Assembly (NCBI RefSeq): GCF_900101455.1
Contig: NZ_FMZJ01000013.1
Span: 80,141 to 144,140 of the forward strand
Direction: 5' to 3'
Origin: Sphingomonas sp. YR710
GTDB taxonomy: Bacteria > Pseudomonadota > Alphaproteobacteria > Sphingomonadales > Sphingomonadaceae
Length of the DNA: 64,000 nucleotides
Position numbers and translations under genes: made by a program. Shown in pieces: positions 26,512 through 34,859 of this stretch. The notes under the pieces were generated by a model. It made no database searches, was not told the DNA's origin, and was given only the letters and a program-made list of their open reading frames with translations. How positions within the stretch are numbered: the stretch's first letter is position 1; each line of letters starts with the position of its first letter.

Positions 26512-27423
26512 ATGATGGATCCCGAGATCGTTGCCGACAGCGAGCGCCGCGGCCTGCTCGCGCGCCTGCCCAGGACGGTCCGCGATCTGGTGCAACTGGC
26601 GCGCTTCGATCGGCCGATCGGCTGGTGGCTCTTGTTCTGGCCGGGGGCGTGGAGCATCGCACTGGCCGGGGCGGCGTTCCGGCGCTGGGATCTGCTCTTG
26701 TGGTTTCTGCTCGGGTCTATCGCGATGCGCGGGGCCGGCTGCGTCTATAATGACATCGTTGATCGCGATCTCGACCGGAAGGTCTCGCGGACGGCGCAGC
26801 GTCCGCTGGCGAGCGGGCGGATCAGCATCAAAGCGGCTTGGGCATGGCTCGCGGGCTTGTGTCTGGTCGGGTTGATCGCACTGATCCAGCTCAATTCGGT
26901 CGCAGCTGTGACGGCGCTCGCCAGCCTCGGCGCGGTGGCCGCCTATCCATTCATGAAGCGGATCACCTGGTGGCCGCAGGCATGGCTCGGCATCGTCTTC
27001 TCCTGGGCGGCTTTGGTCGGCTGGCCGGCGGCGACCGGCGGGTTCGCGCCGGCTTTGTGGCTGCTGTATTCCGGGTCGATCTGCTGGGTGATCGGCTATG
27101 ATACGATCTATGCGCTTCAGGATATCGAGGATGATGCGCTGGCTGGCGTCAAATCCTCGGCGCGCGCGCTGGGCGCGCATGCGCGGGGCGGGGTCGCTGT
27201 GTTCTATGTTCTCGCCCTCATTCTGTGGGGAGCGGCTTTCTGGCTGGTTCGGCCGCAACTTCTGGGTCTGGTCGGGCTGGCGCCGATGGCGGTCCATCTC
27301 GGCTGGCAGGTGATCGCGCTGGATCGAAGGGATCCGGCCGATGCGCTCGCGAAATTCCGGGCGAACCGCTTCGCCGGGCTACTGATGTTCCTCGCCTGCC
27401 TCGTGATCGGCGCGACAGCGTGA
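26512..27423 (+). CDS. ubiA: 4-hydroxybenzoate polyprenyltransferase
   Basis: The product has 303 residues; ATG 26515 is an equal alternative start. It prenylates 4-hydroxybenzoate in ubiquinone synthesis at the inner membrane. The two Asp-rich prenyl-diphosphate motifs are present: NDIVDRDLDRKV (80-91) and YDTIYALQDIEDDALAGVKS in the second half. About eight hydrophobic helices are visible, and RPLASGRIS is another family block. It is a single gene, 55 bp ahead of pmbA and likely transcribed toward it. Confidence 0.94.
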   Translation: MMDPEIVADSERRGLLARLPRTVRDLVQLARFDRPIGWWLLFWPGAWSIALAGAAFRRWDLLLWFLLGSIAMRGAGCVYNDIVDRDLDRKVSRTAQRPLASGRISIKAAWAWLAGLCLVGLIALIQLNSVAAVTALASLGAVAAYPFMKRITWWPQAWLGIVFSWAALVGWPAATGGFAPALWLLYSGSICWVIGYDTIYALQDIEDDALAGVKSSARALGAHARGGVAVFYVLALILWGAAFWLVRPQLLGLVGLAPMAVHLGWQVIALDRRDPADALAKFRANRFAGLLMFLACLVIGATA

Positions 27424-27478
27424 GGATTTATTGCCGATAGGCTTTGACGTTCGGCACCCTGCTTCCTAAGTCCGGCTG

Positions 27479-28825
27479 ATGTTCACAGTCCCCCAAGCCG
27501 AAGATCGTACCGCCGCCCTCGTCTCCGCAGCCGCCAAGGCCGGCGCGGATGCCGCCGATGCGCTCTATGTCTGCAACGCCTCCACCCAGATATCAGTGCG
27601 CCTCGGCGCGCTCGAGGATGTCGAACGATCGGAGGGGGAGGAAATCGGTCTGCGCGTGTTCGTCGGCAGCCGATCGGCCAGCGTGTCCTCGTCCGATCTG
27701 TCGGACGATGCGCTGTCGGCACTGGTCGAACGCGCGGTGGCGATGGCGCGTGAGGCACCCGAGGATCCCTGGTCGGGGCTGGCCCCCGAAGACCGGTTGC
27801 TGCGCGGGGCGGCGCCCGATGTCGATGGCGATGACCATGCCGATCCGTCGCCGGCGCAGCTGCGCGAACGTGCCGAAGCCGCCGAGGACGCCGCCCGCGC
27901 GGTGACCGGCGTCACCAACAGCGAAGGTGCGGGGGCTTCGGCCAGCCGTACCGTGATCGCGCTGGCGACCAGCCATGGTTTCGCGCGCGGCTATACGTCG
28001 AGCGGCTATGGCTGTTCGGCCAGCGTGATCGCCGGCGAAGGCGGCGGTATGCAGCGCGATTATGCGTTTCATTCGACCCGCCATCTCGAGGATCTGGAAG
28101 ATGCGCAGGCGATCGGGCAGCGTGCGGGCGAGCGCGCGGTTCGGCGCTTGAACCCGGGAAAGCTGAGCAGCGGCGCGATGCCGGTCGTCTATGATCCGCG
28201 CGTGGGATCGGGGCTGCTAGGCCATCTGATCGGCGCGATCACCGGATCGTCGATTGCCCGGCGGACAAGCTTCCTGCTCGATAGCCTCGGCACTGCGGTG
28301 TTCGGGCCGGGCATCGTTGTGCGCGATGATCCGCTGCGCCCGCGCGGGCAACGATCCAAGCCGTTCGATGGCGAGGGGTTGCCGACCGCAGCGAGCGATA
28401 TCATCGCCGATGGCGTCCTCACCGGCTGGTTGATGGATTCGGCCTCGGCCCGGCAGCTCGGCCTCTCGCCGACCGGCCATGCCACGCGCGGTGTTGGCGG
28501 GCCTCCCGGAACGGGGGTTACCAACCTTTATCTGCAGGCGGGAAGCCTCTCGCCGGCGGAGTTGATCGCGGATATCACGCTGGGCGTCTATGTTACCGAG
28601 CTGATCGGGCAGGGCGTCAACGGTGTCACCGGCGACTATAGCCGCGGCGCTTCGGGCTTCGTGATTCGCGACGGCCAGATTTGCGAGCCGGTCGCCGAGA
28701 TCACGGTCGCAGGCAATCTCAAGGATATGTATCGCGAATTGACGCCGGCTTCGGATCTGGAATTCCGCCGGGCCGTTGATGTTCCCACGATCAGGATCGA
28801 AGGGATGATGGTGGCCGGTGCCTGA
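27479..28825 (+). CDS. pmbA: TldD/PmbA-family metalloprotease-like protein, PmbA (TldE)
   Basis: The product has 448 residues, normal for PmbA. The partner TldD carries the metal site, and TldD/TldE together cleave unfolded or modified peptides in the cytosol. Family marks are VGSRSASVSSSDLSDDAL near the N-terminus, LLGHLIGAITGSSIARRTSFL, VRDDPLRPRGQRSKPFDGEG and the late block GVNGVTGDYSRGASGFVI. tldD is not in the window. The stop overlaps the start of the next gene by 8 bases, so both are cotranscribed. Confidence 0.92.
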   Translation: MFTVPQAEDRTAALVSAAAKAGADAADALYVCNASTQISVRLGALEDVERSEGEEIGLRVFVGSRSASVSSSDLSDDALSALVERAVAMAREAPEDPWSGLAPEDRLLRGAAPDVDGDDHADPSPAQLRERAEAAEDAARAVTGVTNSEGAGASASRTVIALATSHGFARGYTSSGYGCSASVIAGEGGGMQRDYAFHSTRHLEDLEDAQAIGQRAGERAVRRLNPGKLSSGAMPVVYDPRVGSGLLGHLIGAITGSSIARRTSFLLDSLGTAVFGPGIVVRDDPLRPRGQRSKPFDGEGLPTAASDIIADGVLTGWLMDSASARQLGLSPTGHATRGVGGPPGTGVTNLYLQAGSLSPAELIADITLGVYVTELIGQGVNGVTGDYSRGASGFVIRDGQICEPVAEITVAGNLKDMYRELTPASDLEFRRAVDVPTIRIEGMMVAGA

Positions 28826-29597
28826 AACGCTTCTGGATGCGGTCAGCGCGGTGGCGGCCGAAGTGGGCGCCATGGCGCTCGCATCGTGGCGCGGCGACTT
28901 TCGGCACTGGAACAAGGACGAGGGCAGCCCGGTCAGCGATATCGATCTGGCGGCCGATGCCTTGCTCTACGAGCGGCTGATGGCGATCGATCCCGAAGCC
29001 GGCTGGCTGTCCGAAGAAACCGCCGACAATGCCTCGCGGCTCAACTGCGTTCGCGTGTGGGTTGTCGATCCGATCGACGGTACCCGCGATTATGTGCGCG
29101 GTCGTGACGGCTGGGCGGTGTCGATCGCGCTGGTCGAGGGCGGGCGGCCGCTGATCGGCGTGCTCGATGCCCCCGCGCGCGGCGAGCATTGGCGCGCGCA
29201 ATCGGGGCAAGGGGCGACGCGCAACGGCGTGCCATTGATCGCGTCGCGCCGTACCGATTTGTTCGGCGCACGCGTGCCGGCCGACGTGCTGATGAAGCAG
29301 GATGCCGATCTGGTGACGGTCCCCAAACCCAATTCGATCGCGCTCAGGATCGCGATGGTGGCGGCGGGCGAGGCCGATCTGCTGGCGACGATCCGCTGGG
29401 GGCATGAATGGGATATCGCGGCGGCCGCGCTGATCGCGCAGGAGGCGGGTGCCACTGTGACGAACGCCTTCGGCCATCCCCTGCGCTACAACAGCACCCG
29501 CGGCGAGGCGTTCGGCGTGCTGGCGACCGCGCCGGGGATCCATGCGTGCGCAGTGGAGCGGCTTGCGTCGCGGGCCGTGAAGGGCGTCGTGCGCTGA
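28818..29597 (+). CDS. Inositol monophosphatase-family phosphatase, CysQ-like
   Basis: The product has 259 residues from a GTG start overlapping the pmbA end. The metal-binding motifs of the family are clear: EE (66-67), VVDPIDGTRDY (82-92) and HEWDIAAAALIAQEAGA in the C-terminal half. The family includes 3'(2'),5'-bisphosphate nucleotidase (CysQ), inositol and histidinol phosphatases. Length and DYVRGRDGWAVSIAL lean to CysQ, which recycles PAP from sulfate assimilation, but this is not certain. Confidence 0.82.
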   Translation: MPETLLDAVSAVAAEVGAMALASWRGDFRHWNKDEGSPVSDIDLAADALLYERLMAIDPEAGWLSEETADNASRLNCVRVWVVDPIDGTRDYVRGRDGWAVSIALVEGGRPLIGVLDAPARGEHWRAQSGQGATRNGVPLIASRRTDLFGARVPADVLMKQDADLVTVPKPNSIALRIAMVAAGEADLLATIRWGHEWDIAAAALIAQEAGATVTNAFGHPLRYNSTRGEAFGVLATAPGIHACAVERLASRAVKGVVR

Positions 29598-29618
29598 AAC
29601 CTCGCCGGCCCTTTTTTG

Positions 29619-29642
29619 ATCCTCCCCCTGGCGGGGGAGGAT
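29619..29642. terminator. Bidirectional hairpin between convergent genes
   Basis: ATCCTCCCCC and GGGGGAGGAT form a 10-bp perfect stem around TGGC. On the plus strand a CTTTTTT run lies just before the stem, so T-tract support is only for the minus-strand (AAAAAAG) side. It resembles dispersed GGGGGAGG-type hairpins common in this group. Confidence 0.55.
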
Positions 29643-29660
29643 GGAAAATGAATTCCGGCG

Positions 29661-30077
29661 CTACAAATCCAGCCGGCCGAACTCGATCTTCGGGCAGCGA
29701 TCCATCACCACCTTGACGCCGGCGGCTTCGGCACGGGCTGCGGCGGACTCATTGATGACGCCCAGCTGAAGCCAGACGGCGCCGGCATGCGCCGCAATGG
29801 CGTCGTCGACGGCATCGCCGGCATCGTCCGGGTTGCGGAAGATATCGACGATATCGATCGGCTCGTGGATATCGTTCAGCGAGGCGACCGCGGTTTCGCC
29901 GTTGACCGATCGGCCCGTGAGCGCCGGATTGACGGGGATCACCTTGTAGCCGTGGGTTTGCAGAAAGCGCATCACGCCGTTGCTGGCGCGATCGGGGCGG
30001 TCGGATGCGCCGATCATCGCGATCGTGTGGGCATGCTGCAAAAGGCTGGCGATATCCTGGTCTGTATGGAGTGGCAT
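29661..30077 (-). CDS. CoA-binding domain protein (YccU-like)
   Basis: The product has 138 residues, typical for the YccU family. It is a single Rossmann domain: IAMIGASDRPDRASNGVMRFLQ binds the nucleotide of CoA, VIPVNPALTGRSVNGE follows, and VWLQLGVINESAAARAEAAGVKVVMDRCPKIE is the family C-terminal block. The cellular role is unknown. It lies 25 bp downstream of the Mrp gene on the same strand and is probably cotranscribed. Confidence 0.9.
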   Translation of the reverse strand: MPLHTDQDIASLLQHAHTIAMIGASDRPDRASNGVMRFLQTHGYKVIPVNPALTGRSVNGETAVASLNDIHEPIDIVDIFRNPDDAGDAVDDAIAAHAGAVWLQLGVINESAAARAEAAGVKVVMDRCPKIEFGRLDL

Positions 30078-30102
30078 CGGCTTCTCCTGTAGAGCGGGCC
30101 TC

Positions 30103-31104
30103 TTAAAATGCGGCGCGCTTCACAGGGTTCAACCACTCTATGAGCTTCGCCGCAAGAGGGGCGAAGATCGTATCGTCATCCTGCGCGGCCGGCGGAAGGC
30201 CCGCATCGGACGCCATGCGGATGCCGATATCCAGCGGAACCCGGCCCAAAAACGGCAATGCCATCGTCAAAGCGGCCGCCTGTGCGCCACCCTGGCCGAA
30301 CGGATCGGATATTTCGCCGCAGTGCGGACAGGCATAGCCGGCCATATTTTCGACCATGCCGATGATCGGAACATCGGCATGACGGAAGAAATCGACCGCG
30401 CGCGTGGCGTCCATCAGCGCCAGATCCTGCGGAGTCGAAATGATGATGGCGCCGGCCGGCTTGTATTTCTGGACCATCGTTAATTGCACGTCGCCGGTGC
30501 CCGGCGGCAGATCGATGATCAATATGTCGGTATCGCCCCATTCGGCGTCGATCAGCTGGCCCAGCGCATTGCCGGCCATCGGGCCGCGCCAGGCGATCGC
30601 CTGGCCGGGTTTGACGAGTTGCGCCATCGACAGCATCGGAATGCCGAGCGGCGACATGATCGGATCCATCTTCTGGCCCTGCGCGGTCGGCCGCATGCCT
30701 TCGGTCGCCATCAGCCGGGCCTGCGAAGGGCCGTAAATATCGGCATCGACCAGCCCGACCTTCTTGCCCGCCCGGTGCAACGCGACGGCCAGGTTGACCG
30801 AGAGAGTCGATTTGCCGACCCCGCCCTTTCCGCTGCCGACGGCGATGATCCTGCGGCCGCGCTTCTCGGCGGTCATCGCCACGCGGACGCTTTCGACGCC
30901 GGGAACCGGGCCGAGCGCCGCCTTGACGGCCTGTTCCAGCTTTTCGCGTGCGCCGCTCGACAAGCCGGTCACGTCGAGCACGACGGATGCGACGCCGTCG
31001 GCGAAGCGGGGTGCTGCGGCGCGCTTGCTCGCGATCAGGCCGCGGCTGCTGATGGGGTCGATCACGCTGTCGAGCGCCAGCGAAAGGGAGTCGATGATAT
31101 CCAT
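30103..31104 (-). CDS. Mrp/NBP35 (ApbC) family P-loop ATPase, iron-sulfur cluster carrier
   Basis: The product has 333 residues from the ATG at 31104. An N-terminal MIP18-like domain (about 1-80) leads into a deviant P-loop, GKGGVGKS (92-99). A CPHC pair (C259, C262) supplies the bridging cysteines for a [4Fe-4S] cluster in an Mrp dimer. LIIDLPPGTGDVQLT is the switch II region. Members carry and insert Fe-S clusters into apoproteins in the cytosol. The gene diverges from hflK across 71 bp. Confidence 0.93.
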   Translation of the reverse strand: MDIIDSLSLALDSVIDPISSRGLIASKRAAAPRFADGVASVVLDVTGLSSGAREKLEQAVKAALGPVPGVESVRVAMTAEKRGRRIIAVGSGKGGVGKSTLSVNLAVALHRAGKKVGLVDADIYGPSQARLMATEGMRPTAQGQKMDPIMSPLGIPMLSMAQLVKPGQAIAWRGPMAGNALGQLIDAEWGDTDILIIDLPPGTGDVQLTMVQKYKPAGAIIISTPQDLALMDATRAVDFFRHADVPIIGMVENMAGYACPHCGEISDPFGQGGAQAAALTMALPFLGRVPLDIGIRMASDAGLPPAAQDDDTIFAPLAAKLIEWLNPVKRAAF

Positions 31105-31163
31105 GCGCGTCCGCTTAGATCGTCGGCACGGAAAGAGCACTGTTTTTCCTCAGGAGCGGCACC

Positions 31164-31169
31164 TATAAT
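31164..31169 (+). promoter_or_regulatory. Possible -10 element giving a leaderless hflK mRNA
   Basis: A perfect TATAAT ends 6 bp before the hflK ATG, so transcription would begin at or next to the start codon. A matching -35 box is weak, and the AGGAG at 31152 is too far upstream to act as a ribosome site. This is a by-eye call. Confidence 0.3.
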
Positions 31170-31175
31170 GGGCGC

Positions 31176-32228
31176 ATGAGTGAAAAATCCGAAGCGCAAC
31201 CGCCGAGCATAGCCGTGTTGAATGAAGGTGGCCCCTGGGGCGGCGGTTCCGGCGGTGATGATGGCGATGGAGCCAACAGTCCGTGGAATCAGGCTCCACG
31301 GCGCAAGCCGGGCGGCAGCGGGGGGCGTTCGGCGCTCGACGAACTTTTGCGGCGCGGGCGCGAGCGGTTTGGCGGCCCCGGAGCGCCTGAGCCGGACACC
31401 CGCAAGATCGCCAGCTTTGCGGCGATCGGCCTCGTGCTCGTCTGGCTGATCTGGACGAGCATGCATCAGATCGACCCGCAGCAGCGCGGCGTGGTCACCC
31501 GCCTCGGCAGCTATGCCGGCATATTGCAGCCGGGCATGCGCTTTTCGTTTCCTGCGCCAATTGACGTCGTCACCAAGATCGACGTCGAGGATATCCGCGT
31601 GAAGGATATCGGTTCGACATCCGCCAATGATCAGAATCTGGTGCTGACCGGCGATCAGAACATCATAGATCTGGCTTATTCGGTGCGATGGAACATTCGC
31701 GATCCGGAACTCTATCTATATCAGCTCGCCGATCCCGACGACACAGTGGGGGAAGTCGCCGAGAGCGCGATGCGGGCCGAGGTTGCGCGCGTGTCGTTGA
31801 ACGATGCGATCGGGCCGCAGCGCAGCCAGATCGAAGCGCGTGTCGCGCAGCGCATGCAGGAGATTCTCGACAGCTATCGATCGGGGATCGCGGTGCAGGG
31901 TGTGGCGATCAAGCAGGCCGACCCGCCTGCCAAGGTCAACGATGCCTTCAAATCGGTGTCGGCCGCCCAGCAGGAAGCGCAGACATATCTGAACCAGGCA
32001 CGGGCTTATTCGCAGCAGCTGGGCGCGAAAGCGGAAGGCGAAGCGGCGGCCTTTGACAAGGTCTATGCGCAGTACAGGCTTGCGCCCGAGGTCACCCGCC
32101 GCCGCATGTATTACGAAACGATGGAACGCGTGTTGGCCAAGACCGACAAGACGGTCGTCGAGGCGCCCGGCGTGGTGCCCTACCTCGCCTTGCCTCCGGC
32201 TGCCGCAAAGGGAACGCCGGCACAATGA
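31176..32228 (+). CDS. hflK: HflK, membrane regulator of FtsH protease
   Basis: The product has 350 residues. A Gly/Pro-rich cytoplasmic N-terminus (about 1-65) precedes one transmembrane helix (IASFAAIGLVLVWLIW), then a large SPFH/band-7 domain that faces the periplasm, with a coiled-coil region (QQEAQTYLNQARAYSQQL). HflK and HflC form a ring around FtsH and limit its proteolysis of membrane proteins. The last codons overlap the hflC start (ATGA), so the pair is coupled. degP follows, a common arrangement of membrane quality-control genes. Confidence 0.95.
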   Translation: MSEKSEAQPPSIAVLNEGGPWGGGSGGDDGDGANSPWNQAPRRKPGGSGGRSALDELLRRGRERFGGPGAPEPDTRKIASFAAIGLVLVWLIWTSMHQIDPQQRGVVTRLGSYAGILQPGMRFSFPAPIDVVTKIDVEDIRVKDIGSTSANDQNLVLTGDQNIIDLAYSVRWNIRDPELYLYQLADPDDTVGEVAESAMRAEVARVSLNDAIGPQRSQIEARVAQRMQEILDSYRSGIAVQGVAIKQADPPAKVNDAFKSVSAAQQEAQTYLNQARAYSQQLGAKAEGEAAAFDKVYAQYRLAPEVTRRRMYYETMERVLAKTDKTVVEAPGVVPYLALPPAAAKGTPAQ

Positions 32229-33094
32229 ATGGTTCGTTGAACACTGTCAGCCGCGGGATGATCGGCTGGGCGATTGCCGCGGTCACGCTTGTCGTCGCGG
32301 TATCCAGCATCTTTGCCGTGGTCCCGGAGACGCAACAGGCGCTGATCGTGCGCGTCGGCCAGCCCGTTCGCGTCTATAACGCCTATCGGTCGAACGAAGA
32401 GTTCGGTCGGACCGGTGCCGGGCTGATCGCCCGCATTCCGTTTTTCGAGAATGTCGTCTGGATCGACAAGCGCGTGCTCGATTTCGATATGCAGCGCCAG
32501 TCGGTGCTGTCGACCGATCAGTTGCGGCTCGAGGTCGATGCATTTGCCCGTTATCGGATCATCGATCCGCTGCGCATGTATATCACCGCCGGCAGCGAGC
32601 GGCGGGTAGGCGAGGCGTTGCGCCCTATTTTGGGATCATCGCTTCGGAACGAACTGGGCAAGCGGCCGTTTGCAGCCTTGCTCAGCCCCGAGCGCGGACA
32701 GGTGATGAACAATATCCAGGCTCGGCTGAATCATGTCGCCGCGCAATATGGCGCAGAAATTGTCGACGTGCGGATCAAACGCGCGGACCTGCCCGATGGC
32801 ACGCCGCTCGAATCGGCGTTCCAGCGGATGCGCACAGCGCGCGAGCAGGAAGCCAGGTCGATCCTCGCCGAAGGACGCAAGCAGGCACAAATCGTCACTG
32901 CCGAAGCCGATGCGCAAGCTGCGGGCGTTTATGCGGCTAGCTTCGGGAAGGATCCGAATTTTTACGATTTCTACCGGGCGATGCAATCCTATCGCGCGAC
33001 ATTCGGCACCGACGGACAGGAAGCGCCCGGCACGTCGACGATGATCCTGTCACCTGACAATGAATATTTACGTCAGTTTCGGGGGAAGCCCTGA
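32225..33094 (+). CDS. hflC: HflC, membrane regulator of FtsH protease
   Basis: The product has 289 residues. An N-terminal signal-anchor helix (GWAIAAVTLVVAVSSIFAVV) is followed by an SPFH domain: QQALIVRVGQPVRVYN, then VVWIDKRVLDFDMQ and the coiled-coil QEARSILAEGRKQAQIVTAEADAQA typical of HflC. It partners with HflK. Start overlap of 4 bases with hflK ensures balanced synthesis. The next gene, degP, starts 104 bp later behind its own regulatory region. Confidence 0.95.
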   Translation: MNGSLNTVSRGMIGWAIAAVTLVVAVSSIFAVVPETQQALIVRVGQPVRVYNAYRSNEEFGRTGAGLIARIPFFENVVWIDKRVLDFDMQRQSVLSTDQLRLEVDAFARYRIIDPLRMYITAGSERRVGEALRPILGSSLRNELGKRPFAALLSPERGQVMNNIQARLNHVAAQYGAEIVDVRIKRADLPDGTPLESAFQRMRTAREQEARSILAEGRKQAQIVTAEADAQAAGVYAASFGKDPNFYDFYRAMQSYRATFGTDGQEAPGTSTMILSPDNEYLRQFRGKP

Positions 33095-33107
33095 TCGCGG
33101 GCGCATG

Positions 33108-33125
33108 CGTTCAACCTCGGTTCAG
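33108..33125 (+). promoter_or_regulatory. Tandem GTTCA repeat (11-bp period) upstream of degP
   Basis: Two GTTCA boxes at 33109-33113 and 33120-33124 are spaced one DNA turn apart within CGTTCAACCTCGGTTCAG. The site ends about 73 bp before the degP start. TATGAT at 33131-33136, a possible -10 box, lies just downstream. A near-identical site precedes the DUF4136 lipoprotein gene. Head-to-tail repeats with a helical period are typical of response-regulator sites. Confidence 0.55.
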
Positions 33126-33198
33126 TCTGATATGATGAAAAAACGTGCCCGAAATATGTTTAACTGGGCAAAACAGGAGTTCTAAGGAGTTGGCCAAA

Positions 33199-34755
33199 GT
33201 GCGTTATGCTTATGCAATTACTGCGGCCCTGCTTGCTGGTGGCGCCACGGCAACCTTGACGATGCAACAGCCGGTCGGCGCGCAGGTCGCGCAAAATGCC
33301 CCCGGTACGATTTCGGCCGCCGCGCCCAAGGCCGGCGCGCCGATGAGCTTTGCCGATCTGGCTGCCAGGCTTCAGCCGGCGGTGGTCAATATTTCGACGA
33401 CCCAGAAGATCCAGGTCAAGAATGGCGCCAACGCCTTTGCTGGAACGCCGTTCGAGGAGCTGTTCAAGCGGTTCGGCGGCGGGACCGACGATAATGGCAA
33501 GCCGATCACCCGCGAGGCGACGTCGCTCGGTTCGGGCTTCATCATTTCGCCGGATGGCTATGTCGTAACCAACAACCATGTGATTTCGGGTGGTTCGCCA
33601 CAGGAAGGCAGCAGTGCGGTGGTCAGTTCGATCACAGTCACCTTGCCGGATCGCAAGGAATATAAGGCGACCATCGTAGGCCGCGATCAGACGTCCGACC
33701 TAGCCTTGCTGAAGATCGATGCGAAGAATCTGCCATTCGTCCAGTTCGGTGATTCGACGCGGGCGCGGGTTGGCGACTGGGTGGTGGCCATCGGTAATCC
33801 GTTTGGGCTCGGCGGTACGGTGACGGCCGGCATCGTCTCGGCGCTCCATCGCAGCATCGGCGCGCCTGGTCCGTTCGATCGCTATATCCAGACCGATGCA
33901 TCGATCAACCAGGGCAATAGCGGTGGCCCCATGTTCGATCTCGAAGGCAATGTGATCGGCATCAATACCGCGATCTTCTCGCCTACGGGCGGCAATGTCG
34001 GTATCGGTTTCGCGATTCCGGCCGAAGAGGCGAAGCCGGTGATCGAGGCGCTGAAATCGGGCAGCAAGATCAAGCGCGGCTATCTCGGCGTCGGTATCCA
34101 GCCCATGACCGAGGATATCGCCGCCGGCCTGGGCTTGCCCAAAGACCATGGCGAGCTTGTCGCGCGGGTCGAGCCTGGCGAAGCCGCGGCGCGGGCCGGG
34201 ATCCGGCAGGGCGACGTGATCGTGAAGGTCAATGGTCAGGACGTGACGCCGGACAATACCTTGTCCTACATCGTGGCGAAGGCACCGGTCGGCACCAAGA
34301 TGCCGATCGAACTGATCCGTGAGGGCCAGCGCAAGTCGCTGATCGTGACGATCGGTGAGCGGCCGCCGGAGGATCAACTCGCCGGCGCTGCCAATCCGGG
34401 CGACGACGAAAGCGATGATAATGCCGGGCAGGCAAATCCCGATCAGTCGACCCGCAATACGCTGGGCCTGGGCTTCCAGACACTGACGCCGGAACTCGAT
34501 CGCAAGCTTGGTTTGCCGGGGACGGTGCGTGGTGTGGTGATCAACTATGTCGACCCGTCGAGCGATGCCGGTACGGTCGGCCTCCAGCCACGCGACGTGA
34601 TCCTGCAGATCGATCAGATCCCGGTGACGACCAGCCAGGCTGCCGCTGCCGCGATCGAGGCTGCACGCAAGGCAAAGAAGTCGACCGTCCTGCTGTTCGT
34701 CCAGCGCGGCAACAGTCCGGGCAGGTATATCGGCGTCAAACTCAAGGGCAATTGA
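33199..34755 (+). CDS. degP: Do-family periplasmic serine protease (DegP/HtrA)
   Basis: The product has 518 residues from a GTG start, chosen because AAGGAG ends 9 bases upstream; TTG 33190 is in frame but has no spacing. The N-terminus is a signal peptide (MRYAYAITAALLAGGATAT). The trypsin-like domain has the full triad: H127 (TNNHVI), D167 (SDLALLKID), S241 (GNSGGP). Two PDZ domains follow, starting near 300 and 420, joined by an acidic linker (DDESDDNAG). It degrades or holds misfolded envelope proteins. The upstream GTTCA repeat suggests envelope-stress control. Confidence 0.93.
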   Translation: MRYAYAITAALLAGGATATLTMQQPVGAQVAQNAPGTISAAAPKAGAPMSFADLAARLQPAVVNISTTQKIQVKNGANAFAGTPFEELFKRFGGGTDDNGKPITREATSLGSGFIISPDGYVVTNNHVISGGSPQEGSSAVVSSITVTLPDRKEYKATIVGRDQTSDLALLKIDAKNLPFVQFGDSTRARVGDWVVAIGNPFGLGGTVTAGIVSALHRSIGAPGPFDRYIQTDASINQGNSGGPMFDLEGNVIGINTAIFSPTGGNVGIGFAIPAEEAKPVIEALKSGSKIKRGYLGVGIQPMTEDIAAGLGLPKDHGELVARVEPGEAAARAGIRQGDVIVKVNGQDVTPDNTLSYIVAKAPVGTKMPIELIREGQRKSLIVTIGERPPEDQLAGAANPGDDESDDNAGQANPDQSTRNTLGLGFQTLTPELDRKLGLPGTVRGVVINYVDPSSDAGTVGLQPRDVILQIDQIPVTTSQAAAAAIEAARKAKKSTVLLFVQRGNSPGRYIGVKLKGN

Positions 34756-34762
34756 GCAGGTG

Positions 34763-34790
34763 CCTCATCCCGGCGCAAGCCGGGATGAGG
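34763..34790. repeat. REP-like hairpin, CATCCCGGC type
   Basis: Two perfect 12-bp arms (CCTCATCCCGGC and its complement) enclose GCAA. The core CATCCCGGCnnAAGCCGGGATG resembles the 47544-47617 elements. It sits 7 bp past the degP stop, where it could also help end transcription. Confidence 0.6.
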
Positions 34791-34806
34791 CTGTGGCCAA
34801 TGACAC

Positions 34807-34845
34807 AAAAAAGGGGCGGGGTGGTCTGACCACTCCGCCCCCTTT
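34807..34845. terminator. Bidirectional rho-independent terminator between degP and the porin gene
   Basis: A stem of about 12 bp with one wobble pair (GGGGCGGGGTGG with CCACTCCGCCCC) has a TCTGA loop. An A6 run on the left becomes T6 on the minus strand, giving a strong terminator for the leftward porin gene. The plus strand has CTTTCTT after the stem. Confidence 0.75.
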
Positions 34846-34859
34846 CTTGTCGAGCTAGC

